From positions 99,364,301 to 99,428,300 of the forward strand of contig JAYESD010000005.1 in assembly GCA_036927565.1 (NCBI GenBank): a DNA stretch of 64,000 nucleotides, given 5' to 3'. The translations under genes and the position numbers were made by a program. The stretch is from Tuctoria greenei (Eukaryota > Streptophyta > Magnoliopsida > Poales > Poaceae). Below are positions 1 through 9,950 of this stretch, piece after piece. Below the pieces are notes generated by a model. It did no database searches. It saw only the letters and a program-made list of their open reading frames with translations, and was not told the DNA's origin. Positions within the stretch are counted from its first letter, which is position 1. The number at the start of each line of letters is the position of its first letter.

Positions 1-461
1 CAATCGGATACGAAAACGATCGGAAATTTGCACAACAACTAATGGGGTGGTGTGTGATGATTCAAGGATGAATGGCACAAAGGTTTGTCACCTAATCTAG
101 GGCTGGCGATGTGGGAGTTCACGCAAGGCGGCTAGCTAGGGCAAACCGATGAACGTGGCGGATCGGTTTGTTATTTCGGGATTGTGGAATATGTGTTGAA
201 TAGCAAGAAAACAAGGACGAAACACGATAACTAGGACCCAAAAACACAAAGCTAAACCAGCAACAAGACTCAACCACACGAATGCAAACTCAACAATGCA
301 AACTAAAAAACGAAACTACAGGCACTATAGTCTGGGAAGCGGTAAAAACGATCTAATTTTTTTTGGCTTTTCTGTGGACTCTATGTACGAAACAAAATTG
401 ATCTAATGGAAGGAAGGAAAACAAATATACCTCACGGGCAACCTGGAAATTTGATACCAAT
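1..461 (-). other. Non-coding sequence beyond a degenerate primer-binding site
   Basis: No coding frame is recognisable. On the minus strand this stretch follows the LTR-like segment at 462-1104 and a TGGTATC match (453-459), the core of an initiator-tRNA primer-binding site. That makes it the likely 5' leader of a minus-strand LTR retroelement continuing beyond the window. Inference; the PBS match is short. Confidence 0.35.
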
Positions 462-1104
462 TGATGAGTAGGTTTAGGCCCGACCTTCTGAAAGGTATGT
501 TGATTGGGGTGGAGAACTCAATGTTGATGATCCGCGGCACTCGAGCGGTACGAGTACCCCTGCAATCACTAAACCACGACTCTATTGGTTATCAACCGTG
601 ATGCACACCCTTGACCTCGCCGAGAAGGCTAATCCCTGCAAGTGTAACAGAGAACACGAGCAAGAACGTAGAAGACACGATCTGAAAACACGAAGTTGGG
701 GTCTCACAAACCGTAGAACGGCGATATCATTGATCTAAGCAAAACCCACCGAATATGACCGGTGGCTGCAGTATTTATAGGCTAGGGTTCGACCAAAACA
801 CAATTAGACGCGTCCCTAATGGACTCTTACGGGATACAAGGCCCAAAGGCCCGATTCGGTGGCGCAGCACCGGACAGAAATCTGGACTCGACTTGTTTCG
901 AAGATTCCCAAGACTCCGGAGGAATTTTGAGGTGGGACCAGAACCATTGGAAAGTTTATCTTCTCCTCTTTCCGTGCATATGTAGAAAGTCGAAAACGGA
1001 GTCCGTATGCCTCCTGGGCGTCTGTTTTAAGGTGGACTGCTCTTGGACTCCGAGTTGAACTCGAGTCCGAGTTGAACTCGAGTCCGAGTTGTAAACTGTT
1101 TCCA
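462..1104 (-). repeat. LTR-like segment of a gypsy-type retroelement
   Basis: Read on the minus strand, this segment follows a retroelement polyprotein tail (1105-1353), has a TATA box (CTATAAATA, 772-780), and ends in CA just before a TGGTATC primer-binding-like motif (453-459). Near its start is a direct repeat of about 19 bp built on the palindromic word AACTCGGACTCGAGTT (about 1047-1090). Its TG start and target duplication are not clear. Being flanked by a pol tail on one side and a PBS-like site on the other, it could be a recombined or shared LTR. The partner LTR is not in the window. Confidence 0.45.
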
Positions 1105-1353
1105 TCAACTTGTGGACGTCCCAGCTAGTTCTCCACGCTCCCAAAGGCCTCCTTCCTTCACTTGTTGATCTTTTCCATTATTCCTTATAACAATTAAATC
1201 ATCACATAGCAATCTATTCTCAAACTCACATGCAAAAGAAGTTAGGAACGAATTCACCTGCTGATTTAATAACCGTGCTCGTGCTCTTGTGATTGGTCCT
1301 TGAAGTTTAATGTGCGTCTCCGCTGTTGTGATGTCCTCATCACAAAGTGTCAT
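1105..1353 (-). pseudogene. C-terminal tail of a Ty3/gypsy polyprotein
   Basis: An 82-codon minus-strand frame contains GPITRARARLLNQQVNSFL followed by an acidic region and LIVIRN. This signature is typical of the extreme C-terminus of many plant gypsy polyproteins, beyond integrase. The rest of the polyprotein is absent: upstream on the minus strand lies an unrelated UBC9-like gene ending at 1359. The junction at about 1354-1358 therefore joins two unrelated sequences. The frame runs straight into the LTR-like segment, as expected for the 3' end of an element. It is a fragment, not a functional gene. Confidence 0.6.
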
Positions 1354-1358
1354 CTAAC

Positions 1359-2047
1359 CTTGTTAAATAGATTATAGCATTCATTTTCAACATCAGGCAC
1401 ATTTGGCTGATGCAGCAAACGCTGAACTTCAAGTAGTATAGTTTTGATTGTAAAAGCACTGCACCACCCCTACGAAATATAATTTAAGCAATATAAGAAA
1501 CCAGGTCAAATAAGTTCGACAACAATTATAAGTAATAATTACAAGAACAAAATAGGTCTATCTTATAGTCTCTTGATCGAGAATCCCAATGCAGAGTGCT
1601 CCCGAACGATGGATATTTGGGTGGAAGAATCCAATTGGAAAGGCGCATCTTGGAGGCACCAAGGGATAGTCCTCAGAGAAAGAGATTGTCAGGGGGTAGT
1701 AACCATCTTCCTGTTCAGTCTGCAAAAGAAATTTATTAATAGGAGGACGATGGTTAAACTCATATTGTGCTTGTTCTTCATGACTTACCCCTTCTTTACC
1801 GGGGACGATGCACTGCCACTTCAATAAATCTCCCGATTTAGGCTTCGCAGAGAAACCCTACGCGGAGAAATTGAAAATACCAAAAACAAACAAGACGGAA
1901 AAACAAACTACAGTTAAGTTCATCAGTCCATTACATATATATATGTATATACAACTATGCGACCGGTGTGCCATATGTACATACATGGGGATGGTTCTTG
2001 CGCCACGCCAAGCGCTCCTCCTTCAATCGGCTACACGCCCGAGACAT
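1359..2047 (-). pseudogene. SUMO-conjugating enzyme (UBC9/SCE1)-like gene, last exon missing
   Basis: Four minus-strand exons can be traced with the intron positions of plant SCE1 genes. Exon 1 (2047-1985) starts MSRACSRLKEERLAWRKNHP and ends at donor GTATGT. Exon 2 (1857-1789) runs from GFSAKPK to VPGKEG, with acceptor CGTAG and donor GTAAGT. Exon 3 (1719 to about 1573) holds SEDYP, the FHPN motif and the active-site Cys in ALCIGIL. Exon 4 (1469-1359) starts GWCSAFTIK and ends LFNK. The family conjugates SUMO to lysines from this Cys. The exon 3 donor is lost (GAG then ACTATAAG, reading into TAG), and the final exon, normally containing an EYKRRVKLQ-like motif, is replaced by retroelement sequence. 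Retained introns show it was not retroposed. Strongly diverged; probably dead. Confidence 0.75.
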
Positions 2048-2318
2048 CATTATCTGAAATACCAAACTTCCAAACTTCCAAATTATTGAGTCCAAACGCA
2101 TATGTATACAAATGCAAAAGGACACAATCCATATACCAACATTGTTCTAAGTTGATTTCAGAAGATACAAATATATACAATATATATCATCTCGCATTTC
2201 TATATACATTTTTTCCAGCATTGACATCTTCTCGCAAATAGGGTTTCAAATTCTTTTTAATGCTTCTCTCTATGCGCTTGATGTTTTCTGGTTCGGTGAA
2301 AAGGTACATCTCTTCATA
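2048..2318. other. Gap between the UBC9-like gene and a CACTA fragment
   Basis: AT-rich, no recognisable coding sequence. On the minus strand it is the region upstream of the UBC9-like start codon and downstream of the DUF4216 fragment. No clear promoter element stands out. Confidence 0.4.
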
Positions 2319-2650
2319 CTAATTATATTCCTCTTCATTATCTCCCACATTCTCAACCCGAACAATATTTTGCTTTCCAGAAACAACTACGTGCAACTTC
2401 TCAGTTTCTGGATCTTGAACATAAAAAACTTGTGCAACATTATCGGTAAGAACCCACAGGTCATCTTTGTAACCCACTTTATTCAAGTCTACCAGTGTCA
2501 GCTCGTAATTGTCCACTTTCAAACCATCAGGATGTTTGACCCATTGTCACTTAAATACGGGCATTACCATTCTTTCGCCATAATCGAGTTACCATATTTC
2601 CTCTATGAACCTGAAGTATGTGGTCTTCTGCCCTTGTGAATTATAAGCCT
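2319..2650 (-). pseudogene. CACTA (En/Spm) transposase C-terminal fragment, DUF4216-like
   Basis: The minus strand encodes a DUF4216-type segment: IEEIW, LDYGERMVMPVFK, QWVKHPDGL, then LTLVDLNKVGYKDDLW, QVFYVQDP and an acidic tail. The core pattern (LDYG, VFKCxWV, VDLNKxGYKDD, QVxYVxDP) is the usual C-terminal module of plant CACTA TNP2 proteins. Two in-frame stops interrupt it, one after IEEIW and one at the usual Cys of VFKC. Only the C-terminal part is present; the TNP2 and DUF4218 parts are absent and the LINE begins just beyond. It is separate from the DUF4216 region at about 59.0 kb, which lies on the other strand. Confidence 0.75.
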
Positions 2651-2689
2651 CAATACGAACACCACTATTGCCCGCGTTGTGCTCCCTGT

Positions 2690-4750
2690 CATACTGCCCA
2701 GATAACTCCCAAACAAACTGGAGAACAATGAGCGACCTCCGGCTTCCTCTCTGCTGGCGGCGGCGCTTGCCCTACTGCCTCCGAACGCCACTCCCGTCTC
2801 CCCGGCGAGGCCCCTGCCTACTCCACTCACCACAGTCCTCCTCACCTATGTTGCAACCCGCTCCACCAGATCCACATCTCCGCCGCGCTCCTCTCCAGGC
2901 AACGCCCTTGCACCCCCTTCTCCTCTGTGCGAAGTCCGGTCGCTGCTACAGAGTTTCAAGAGGGCGAACTTGTCCCTGAGCTTAAAGATGATGATGAGCA
3001 AGTCCTTGAATCTGAAGACAACAGAGGCTCATTCCTCCCAATACTATTGGGTAAGATCTTCGACCTTGAGGATGAGAAGGTATGCCTTTCCCCTCCTGCG
3101 CTGCTCGAGGCCTCCCCTCTCTGTACCACTTCTCGCTCGCTGCAGCAGAGGCCTTCAATAGCTCTGCAAAGCTCTCCCTCCTTGCTGACTCCTGAGGTGA
3201 GATTAATGTCCCCTATTATCGGAGATTCCAAGGAGCGACTCTGGAAGCTTTAGCAGTTGCATTTCCACGCCACAGACAAAGCCTGTGGCCAGTATCTTGG
3301 CTCCCCTCCTTTCTCGACGGCTGCTTTTAAGGCTGAGTCCTTTCAGGGCAAAGTAGCTCCCCTCCTTCGATCCAGACTCAAATCGGAAGCGCCAATCTCT
3401 CCTTGGCAAAGACTTCTTCGCTGGTGGTCACCCCCGAGGTGCAGCACTCCACTGCGGGTACCTCGGCTTTGCTACCCCCTTAGCTCCCCCAAGGGACCTG
3501 TGGAACATGGAAAGTTGCAATCAATAGTGCTCAATCTGAAGAAGCTAGTCAAGGGATATTTAGGATGACTGAGGCTGAATACATTGCTCGTGCTGCTTGG
3601 GAAGCAAGGAAAGAACTTAGAATGGATAAAGGTACTACCGAAGTGCCGACGATTTTGCTTTGGAGACCATTATTCTATCCATTCCTTCCTGCCATTCAAG
3701 TCGTCTATCAAGACAATCCCACCTCAACTCCAAATTCATGGAAGAATACCACTCGAATCCTTTGTTGTGAAAGGAGCATGCTGCCTTGCCTCTCAAAACA
3801 TTGCCTAGAATCCTTGATTCCCCTCCTCCTCAACCAAGACAGCATTGCCTCAACCGGGAGGCCTATATGAAGCTCTTCCGTGGGTAACGTTTCAGATGTC
3901 TTACAAAGAACCATCGCCTATTCCAGTGCAGAGAGCCCAAGAGATGTGTAGATTGCTAGAACTTTAGTCACTTCACTCGCGCCTTTCCTAACAAGAATCC
4001 TCCCTCCTCTACTCCCAACCAGCAACGCTAGAGTGTTCATTCTCGGCTAGTCTTCCCCCCACCCAAAGAACCCAAATAGAACCTCACTCAACCATCCTAT
4101 GCCGATGTCGTCGCCAACAATCTTAGCTCGATGGTCCGCTCCAGCTGCCCCACTCTTGGCCTTGCACATGAGCGCCCCGTCCATGGTCAAGCTGCTGTTG
4201 TTGCTAGTGGTTATATGATGTCTGAGTACCACAAGTTGGGAGCTTGTGTTGTCATCATTTCAGAGATTCTTGCTCCGAGAGACTTGGGGTACCGAGTTGG
4301 AGCTGCTGAACTCGCCGAGTAGAATAGGGGATTGTTCCAATTCTGTGTCATAAATTTGTAGCCTCTAGGCAGGGCCCGACATAGTTCTTCGTTCGCTTCG
4401 ACTATGCAGAGCAATGGGACATTGCTGGCAGCATGGAGAACTTAGTCATCAAGGACCAGGTATTTCAGGTTCAGCCTTGGAGTCTCCCCCTCTCTGTGGC
4501 ACCATGGTTCTTCCACATCCATCTGTTCATTAAGAACCTTCCGATGCATGCTTGGTCTGAGGAAGGTTTCAGGCACGTGCTGGCGGACAATTGCTTCTTT
4601 TATCGCACGGATGAAGCAACATTCAAGAAGAGATCGAAGTATCCAAAGTCTGGTGCTGGACAGAAAACCCTAACGGCATACCCTGCACTAAGATAGTCAC
4701 TTTCATTCCTGAGCTGACATGTCAAGCAGTGCGGGCTGGTACCAGGGCAC
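2690..4750 (+). pseudogene. LINE ORF1, 5' piece (zinc knuckle and RRM-like region)
   Basis: Degenerate plus-strand LINE ORF1 in several frames. A GC-rich start (about 2690-2930) leads to an acidic stretch (2927-3253). A CCHC-type cluster (about 3885-3990, with FRCLTKNHRLFQC and KRCVDC) is followed by SYADVV and then a region (4200-4696) whose end, with QPWSLPLS, HIHLFIKNLPMHAW and VLADNC, matches the nucleic-acid-binding domain of plant LINE ORF1 proteins. Such proteins coat LINE RNA. There are several stops and frameshifts. The piece ends exactly at the TSD of the inserted gag-only element (4746-4750) and resumes at 6806. The 5' boundary is approximate. Confidence 0.65.
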
Positions 4751-4956
4751 TGTTGAAAATAATCATGTTTTCTAGAATAAATTAGAGATTATGGGGTGTC
4801 CAGATCAAATACGATAGGTGTTTAGAGTCCTAGTCAATTAAGAATAGTTTAAGGAGTCCAAATTGTATTTAGGAAGGAGTCTTATCTGTAAGAGGCTATA
4901 TATACCTGAGATTACCAGAGGAATAAAACAAGGTTTTTAGTCCCGGAATTCCAACA
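4751..4956 (+). repeat. 5' LTR of the gag-only element
   Basis: Starts TG, ends CA, 206 bp, with a TATATA box at about 4896-4904. It matches 6595-6800 with only a few differences (for example ATTATGGGGTGTCC against ATTAGGGGGTGTAC). Confidence 0.92.
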
Positions 4957-4970
4957 ATTGGAATCAGAGC
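4957..4970 (+). other. Primer-binding site of the gag-only element
   Basis: ATTGGAATCAGAGC directly follows the 5' LTR. It differs by one base from TTGGTATCAGAGC, the usual plant copia site complementary to initiator tRNA-Met. Confidence 0.8.
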
Positions 4971-5059
4971 GAGTTCAATCAAGGGCGACTTACCTCCTCA
5001 ACACGAGGATCCGGCGAGCCTGTGCAGATCCGCCGAAGTAGGGCGCGGATCCGGAAGGG

Positions 5060-5215
5060 TAGCTCGCGGATCCGGCGCTGAGCGGCGCAAGGCGGCGGCC
5101 GCGGGCGCAGCGGCGCAGGGCGGCGGTCGGGACGCAGCGGCGCAGGGCGACGGCCGTGGACGCAGCGGCGCAGGGCGGCGGCCGTGGACGGAGCGGCGCA
5201 TCCGATGGGTCGGCG
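5060..5215. repeat. GC-rich tandem repeat, about 30-bp unit, in the 5' leader
   Basis: Four to five copies of a unit like GCAGCGGCGCAGGGCGGCGG plus a variable GCCGTGGAC segment lie in the leader between the PBS and the gag start. It produces long spurious minus-strand Ala/Arg/Pro-rich frames, which I do not call as genes. Confidence 0.75.
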
Positions 5216-5530
5216 GCGGCGCAGGTGAAGCGGATCTGACGAGTTGGAGGCGGAGGAGAGGGACCCAAAGGCCGAAGACCCAGGCGCGTAGCATCACGAC
5301 GGCAGCGCTCGCCAGCAGCGCGCGTGAGAAGCGGGGTCGCGGGCGACGGCGCTCGGGAGGACGCTGCATCGAGACGTCGGTTGGGCTAGGGTTGTGTGTA
5401 TCGGTGGTTTTGGGCTGATGCCAAGTGTACCTAGGCCGAATAAGCTGTTGAGCCCAGTATTGGGCCGACGAGTCTGCTGGGCCTAATTCACCAGAGAGCA
5501 GTCCTTATTTATTTCCTAAACGTAAGCTAT

Positions 5531-6307
5531 ATGGAGGGAAAATCAATGGCACTCCATTATCCCCTGCTAACAAAGATGAACTATACAGCGTGGGCCATCA
5601 ATATGAAGGTATTTTTAAAGGCACAAGGGGTATGGGAAGCCGTGGAGAGGACAAACAAAGTTGATCCAAAACTAGATCAGTTGGCTCTTGCGGCCATCTA
5701 TCATGCTATTGACGAAGACATTCTCAAGCGAATTTCCGAGCAAGGGACGGCAAAAGACGCTTGGGAGATGATCAAGACCAAGTTTTTGGGAGAAGAACAT
5801 GTGATGGAAGCAAGAATTCAAACTCTTCAGAATGAGTTGGATATGATGCGTATGAGCGGAGGAGACTCTATCGACGACTTTGCCACAAGAGTGATGATCA
5901 TCGTCACAAAAATTTGTGGTCTTGGGGGTGAAGTTAAAGAAAGCTATATTGTGAAAAAATTTCTACGCGCTCTGCCTTCAAAATTCCTCCATATTGCATC
6001 TACTATTGAGCAATTTGTTGATATGAAGACGATGACTGTGGAGGAACTTGTTGACAGACTCAAGGTGCATGAAGAACATGTGCATGGATTCAACCAAGAA
6101 CCTGAGGAGAAACTCTACTTGACGAGGGAAGAGTGGAAAGCTGAGGAGGCAAGGAATGGTGATCAAAAGAAGAAGAAGAAAGTTGACAAGTCGAAGATTC
6201 AATGCTACACTTGTCGAAAGCGTGGACACTATGCTAGGGAGTGTCCGAAAAACAAGGAAGAAGAAGAAGAGAAGGCGCTTTTTGCGTCTGAAGGAGAATT
6301 ATTCTGA
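5531..6307 (+). CDS. Copia-type Gag polyprotein (UBN2-like, CCHC knuckle)
   Basis: An intact 258-codon frame and the only gene of its element. The N-terminal half has the copia Gag signature: YPLLTKMNYTAWAINMKVFL (about residues 10-30), WEAVE, AAIYHAIDEDI, AKDAWEMIKTKF and LQNELDMMRM. A basic linker follows, then one CCHC zinc knuckle, CYTCRKRGHYARECP (about residues 225-239), and an acidic tail. Gag forms the virus-like particle and binds element RNA. It ends in a normal stop; protease and pol are not present downstream. I chose ATG 5531, just before MALHYPLL. Because it is open throughout, it could still be translated, but mobilisation would need a partner's enzymes. Confidence 0.9.
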   Translation: MEGKSMALHYPLLTKMNYTAWAINMKVFLKAQGVWEAVERTNKVDPKLDQLALAAIYHAIDEDILKRISEQGTAKDAWEMIKTKFLGEEHVMEARIQTLQNELDMMRMSGGDSIDDFATRVMIIVTKICGLGGEVKESYIVKKFLRALPSKFLHIASTIEQFVDMKTMTVEELVDRLKVHEEHVHGFNQEPEEKLYLTREEWKAEEARNGDQKKKKKVDKSKIQCYTCRKRGHYARECPKNKEEEEEKALFASEGELF

Positions 6308-6315
6308 TGTCACGT

Positions 6316-6540
6316 CGAAGAGCGCTCGAGATGATGTGTTTGTCTCGGGTGAGGTGATGTGTTCGCCTCAAGTTAGTATCCGGGATGATGTGTTCATCCC
6401 TATGGATGATGTGTTCGTCCAGAGATGATGTGTTCGTCTCACAGGTGTTCCAGAGATGATGTGTTCGTCTCAAAATAGTGTTGGATGATGTGTTCATCCT
6501 ATGGTCGTCCAGGATGATGTGTTCATCCTGGGGTGGGGTG
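6316..6540 (+). repeat. Degenerate array of GATGATGTGTTCRTC
   Basis: About nine copies of a 15-base word (GATGATGTGTTCGTC or ...CATCC) are spaced 20-40 bases apart, often with a short complementary GGAT/ATCC or GAGAC/GTCTC next to them. They lie between the gag stop and the 3' LTR of the gag-only element. No coding frame runs through them. Confidence 0.8.
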
Positions 6541-6594
6541 TAGTGTGTCTACATCTTAAAATAAGTATATGCTAGAAAATAAGATTAGGGGGTG

Positions 6595-6800
6595 TGTTGA
6601 AAATAATCATGTTTTCTAGAATAAATTAGAGATTAGGGGGTGTACAGATCAGATACGATAGGTGTTTAGAGTCCTAGTCAATTAAGAATAGTTTAAGGAG
6701 TCCAGATTGTATTTAGGAAGGAGTCTTATCTGTAAGAGGCTATATATACCTGGGATTACCAGAGGAATAAAACAAGGTTTTTAGTCCCGGAATTCCAACA
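6595..6800 (+). repeat. 3' LTR of the gag-only element
   Basis: 206 bp, TG...CA, matching the LTR at 4751-4956; followed by target duplication GGCAC at 6801-6805. Confidence 0.92.
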
Positions 6801-6805
6801 GGCAC

Positions 6806-7200
6806 ATCCTACTGAGGGCCACCGAGTTGAAGTTATGATCCACCTTGCTGAAGCCTTTGACTGGACCCCTTGCCATGCCATTCGGTGATGGCTAACATCG
6901 ACTAGCCAACTTCTTCAGCCCTGCAACCCATCTACTATGAGTATTACTGGACTCGGAGCATCTCATATGATATGATCCCGCCTCACCACCGTAGGACCTG
7001 TGACCCCTGCCATTTCATGGAGGATCAGCAGGGGCATTTCACCGACCCCGACTCAGATGGCCTGCCACCTTCGTCAGCTCATAGCTGGAGGTCTAGCGTT
7101 CACCAGGCAGGGCGCCTCGCACTGCCTCCACGCCCTCTCCATGGCAGGGGCCCGGTCCTGCCGCACTCCGGATGGGAGAGCAATGGACGACGTCATCAGA
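6806..7200 (+). pseudogene. LINE ORF1, second piece
   Basis: Continuation of LINE ORF1 after the gag-only insertion. Short open stretches (for example 6972-7229 and 7000-7266) contain no clear domain. The piece is bounded by GGCAC (6801-6805) on the left and CTGGG (7201-7205), the target duplication of the solo LTR, on the right. Assignment to the LINE rests on position between two confirmed ORF1 pieces more than on sequence. Confidence 0.5.
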
Positions 7201-7205
7201 CTGGG

Positions 7206-9945
7206 GGCTTTGAGCTATTCCGAAAATGAACCAAGTGTGATGCATATGTGTGCCCAAGATGTTTAATACACATACACAAGTGATTCACAAATGATAAACA
7301 GATTTAAACCATGTCTCGAATATTAACACTAATAATAGTACCTTATTACAAACCAAATAGTCTCGAATACAAATTATAAGAAACCGCAACGGAAAACACT
7401 AAACACTAATGACTACAAACTCCACAGGCAAGCTTGACGGTAACACGCACGCCTAGAACTCTCCAAAGGCCATCTGGTACTCCACATTGGCGCCTGTGTC
7501 TGAATTTGTTGGGGGAATAGCAAGGGTGAGCACTGTCATACTCAACAAGCATGAGGAAGTATGACGTGTAGCTTAAACAAGGAATGATAATCTAAATGGC
7601 TAATTGCATAAAAGTACATTTAAAACAATTAAAAATGCAATTATATGATCATTAAGTGACATCATTCCCAAAATAACCCAAATATCATTAATTTCAACAT
7701 AGATAATCAATACCAACAATAATAATCTATAATCAACTCATGACTGCTCATATGCCATATTTTCATCAAATCGATATACCAAAGCCAATTAATAGACCAT
7801 TACCAATTCCCAATTCAATTCCAACCATTAAACCATGTTAAAGTCCAAATTCTAATCATGTGAGGGTCCAGGTTGCTCATGTCCGGGAGCACGGCTATCA
7901 TGATAGTTTAAACGCACTCTGCAAAGGTTGTACCACTTTACCCGCAAGTTCGTGATTTCATCACCTTTCGATGATAAGAAATCTCAATTATGCCGTCTCA
8001 CATTTCCTTTGGTGTGTGGCCAAGAGATCACAAAATAGTCTTTACAAAGTGATTAGTAGCATATTTAGACTCCACTGAGGTTTCATCGGTGGTGATGTCT
8101 CCAATTGAGCACATCCAACAAAGGGCCCCCTCTTGAGCCGTTCGGATCCCAGGGTAGTCCCACAAATTTCTACAAACCCATTCGATTACCCCTTCCTCGA
8201 GCATTCTTAATGGTCCAAATAGTACCAGCAAAACAATAATTAGTCAGCTAAGCCACACCAATACTTGGCCCTGTGGTGGCACTGTAAATCCTGGATGGTC
8301 GCTCCACCAACCGGTTCTTAAATCTAAATCAAGCAAAACCACCAAAACGTTCCAACCCATTGCAAAATACTGACTTGCTTAAATCCCTAGGCACCATGTT
8401 GCTAAAGGGTCATTAATATCAATTCTCATCATTAAAGTGTTCCATAGTTCATCATTAAGCAATATGACTGTTTCCAAATCCCAATTGAGTATAGCAAAGC
8501 AAAAGTGTAAAATGCCCTTCCCGACCCTCTACATAGTGTTCAAGCGACAAGGATGGTCATACAAGACTATTAAACTCATATAACTTGATTTTCCTATCAA
8601 TTGACACAAGCATGCAATTTTGCAAACAAAACATTTAAAACCTGGATCAAATTGATCAAGGACACCTGCCTTGTTCCTGAGCTTGGTTTGGATCGAAAGC
8701 TTCAAAGTTCTAGTGTTGCATGTCCTTGAAAGCACTCTCTACAGCAAAACCTTCTATTCCGCGCGGCAAACATGCAAAATTAATAAATGCTCATATATTA
8801 CTCAATATGCCATGATATGCATGATTAATGAAATTGTGAGGTAAAACTTGTTAATGAGTTGCTATTAATGGTTACTAACTTGTTATGATGGTTTCTAACA
8901 TGTTTGAATAAGTTTGGAATTGATTTGAGTCAATTTGGATCCAATGCAGCATTAACAGATTTATACACAAGACAAGTCCACCCTGTTAGAACTCTGATTT
9001 AGGGTTTTCTAATCAGCAAGGATTGGAGGTTAATTTCACATTGAAAAGTGGATGTAGAGGGTGTAGCACATGTATAGAGATCCAAGTGTCGAAGATTGGA
9101 TGCAACACTTGAATCTTGACGTTTAGGGCTTGATGAGAGGTGTTGATGACAAATTGGGTGGTGAAGAATGTTGATGTCGAAAAGTTGACGAAGGTTGAGC
9201 TTGACTGATCCTTCTCCCTCTTCTCCTCCTTCTCCTTGCCCCTGGGCTCCTTCTTGATGGCGGCACACAATCAAGGAACAACAACAAGGGTTTTCTCAAA
9301 GGTTGGAGAGGTGAGGGTATTGGGTTTCTTATATAGGGGTGGAGAGGTAGGGTTTTAGGGTGAATTCCAAGTGGATTTCAGTATGGAAGGTTTAGGGGCC
9401 GAGGTGGGGTCCACTTGGGCTCCTTTGAGGTTGGGCACGAAGTTATTGGGCCCAATCAAGGCAATTACCCAATAATCAATCGTGGAAGAATAATAGAATC
9501 CGAGTGGAATACAGCAGGCCGGACTAGCCCGAAATGGGGATCAGACAGGTCTCTTTTGGAACAGAAACTATTTCAGACAAGTCCGGTGCGCTTGGCCGTA
9601 CAAGTCTGGGGTTGCAAAATAAAAAGATTCCAGGCTGAAATTTAGACACGATCGAACTAGTCCGCTCAAAATCGGACAAGTCCAGAAAAACATCAGAGAC
9701 TCAATTCGGACTAGTCCGTGCATTGTGCTGGACAAGTCCAGGCTCTGAAGTAGGCTGAATTTTCTAAATACAAGGGGTATACCGAACAAGTCCTGGTTTT
9801 GGGCCGGACAAGTCCGTAGTCTGACAGACTTAAATTTTTGATTAAGCCTAAATTCATTTTAATCTTGTTTCTTTTAAGGTTGTTTTATGTTAAACATGTA
9901 TGAGTATGTATGTAATGCATTATGCATGAAAATGAGGGTGTTACA
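7206..9945 (-). mobile_element. Solo LTR of a gypsy element, 2.74 kb
   Basis: The segment is homologous along its length to the LTRs at 10621-13445 and 18265-21089: same start region (GAACCAAG...GCATATGTGTGCCCA), same middle (TTTCCTTTGGTGTRTGGCCAAGAGATC) and same end (CATGAAAATGAGGGTGTTACA). The 5-bp duplication CTGGG flanks it (7201-7205 and 9946-9950). No internal region remains, so this is a solo LTR left by LTR-LTR recombination. In element (minus) orientation it has TATA CTATATAA at 9329-9336 and a cluster of CGGACTAGTCCG-type palindromes upstream (9519-9825). The first dozen bases no longer match the TGTGACGCCC terminus of the relatives. Clearly older than the complete element. Confidence 0.85.
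9519..9825. repeat. Palindrome cluster CGGAC(T/A)AGTCCG in the solo LTR
   Basis: Eight or nine perfect or imperfect copies, such as TTCGGACTAGTCCGTG, ATCGGACAAGTCCAG and GCCGGACAAGTCCGTAG. They lie upstream of the LTR TATA box (9329-9336) in minus-strand sense, as in the two related LTRs. Confidence 0.85.
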
Positions 9946-9950
9946 CTGGG

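Larger units (their letters stand above)
4751..6800 (+). mobile_element. Gag-only LTR retrotransposon (TR-GAG type), 2.05 kb
   Basis: Two near-identical 206-bp LTRs (4751-4956 and 6595-6800) start TGTTGAAAATAATCATG and end GGAATTCCAACA. The 5-bp target duplication GGCAC is at 4746-4750 and 6801-6805. A primer-binding site follows the first LTR (TTGGAATCAGAGC) and a purine tract (AGATTAGGGGGTG) precedes the second. The only gene is gag; protease, integrase and reverse transcriptase are absent. It must have been moved in trans by a copia element. It is inserted inside LINE ORF1. Confidence 0.92.

Noticed and set aside
1573..2241. Plus-strand frames over the UBC9-like gene
   Set aside because: Antisense to exons whose splice sites and family motifs lie on the minus strand.
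4990..5369. Minus-strand Ala/Arg/Pro-rich frames of 92 and 123 codons
   Set aside because: They fall on a GC-rich 30-base tandem repeat in the antisense of a retroelement leader; no conserved pattern.
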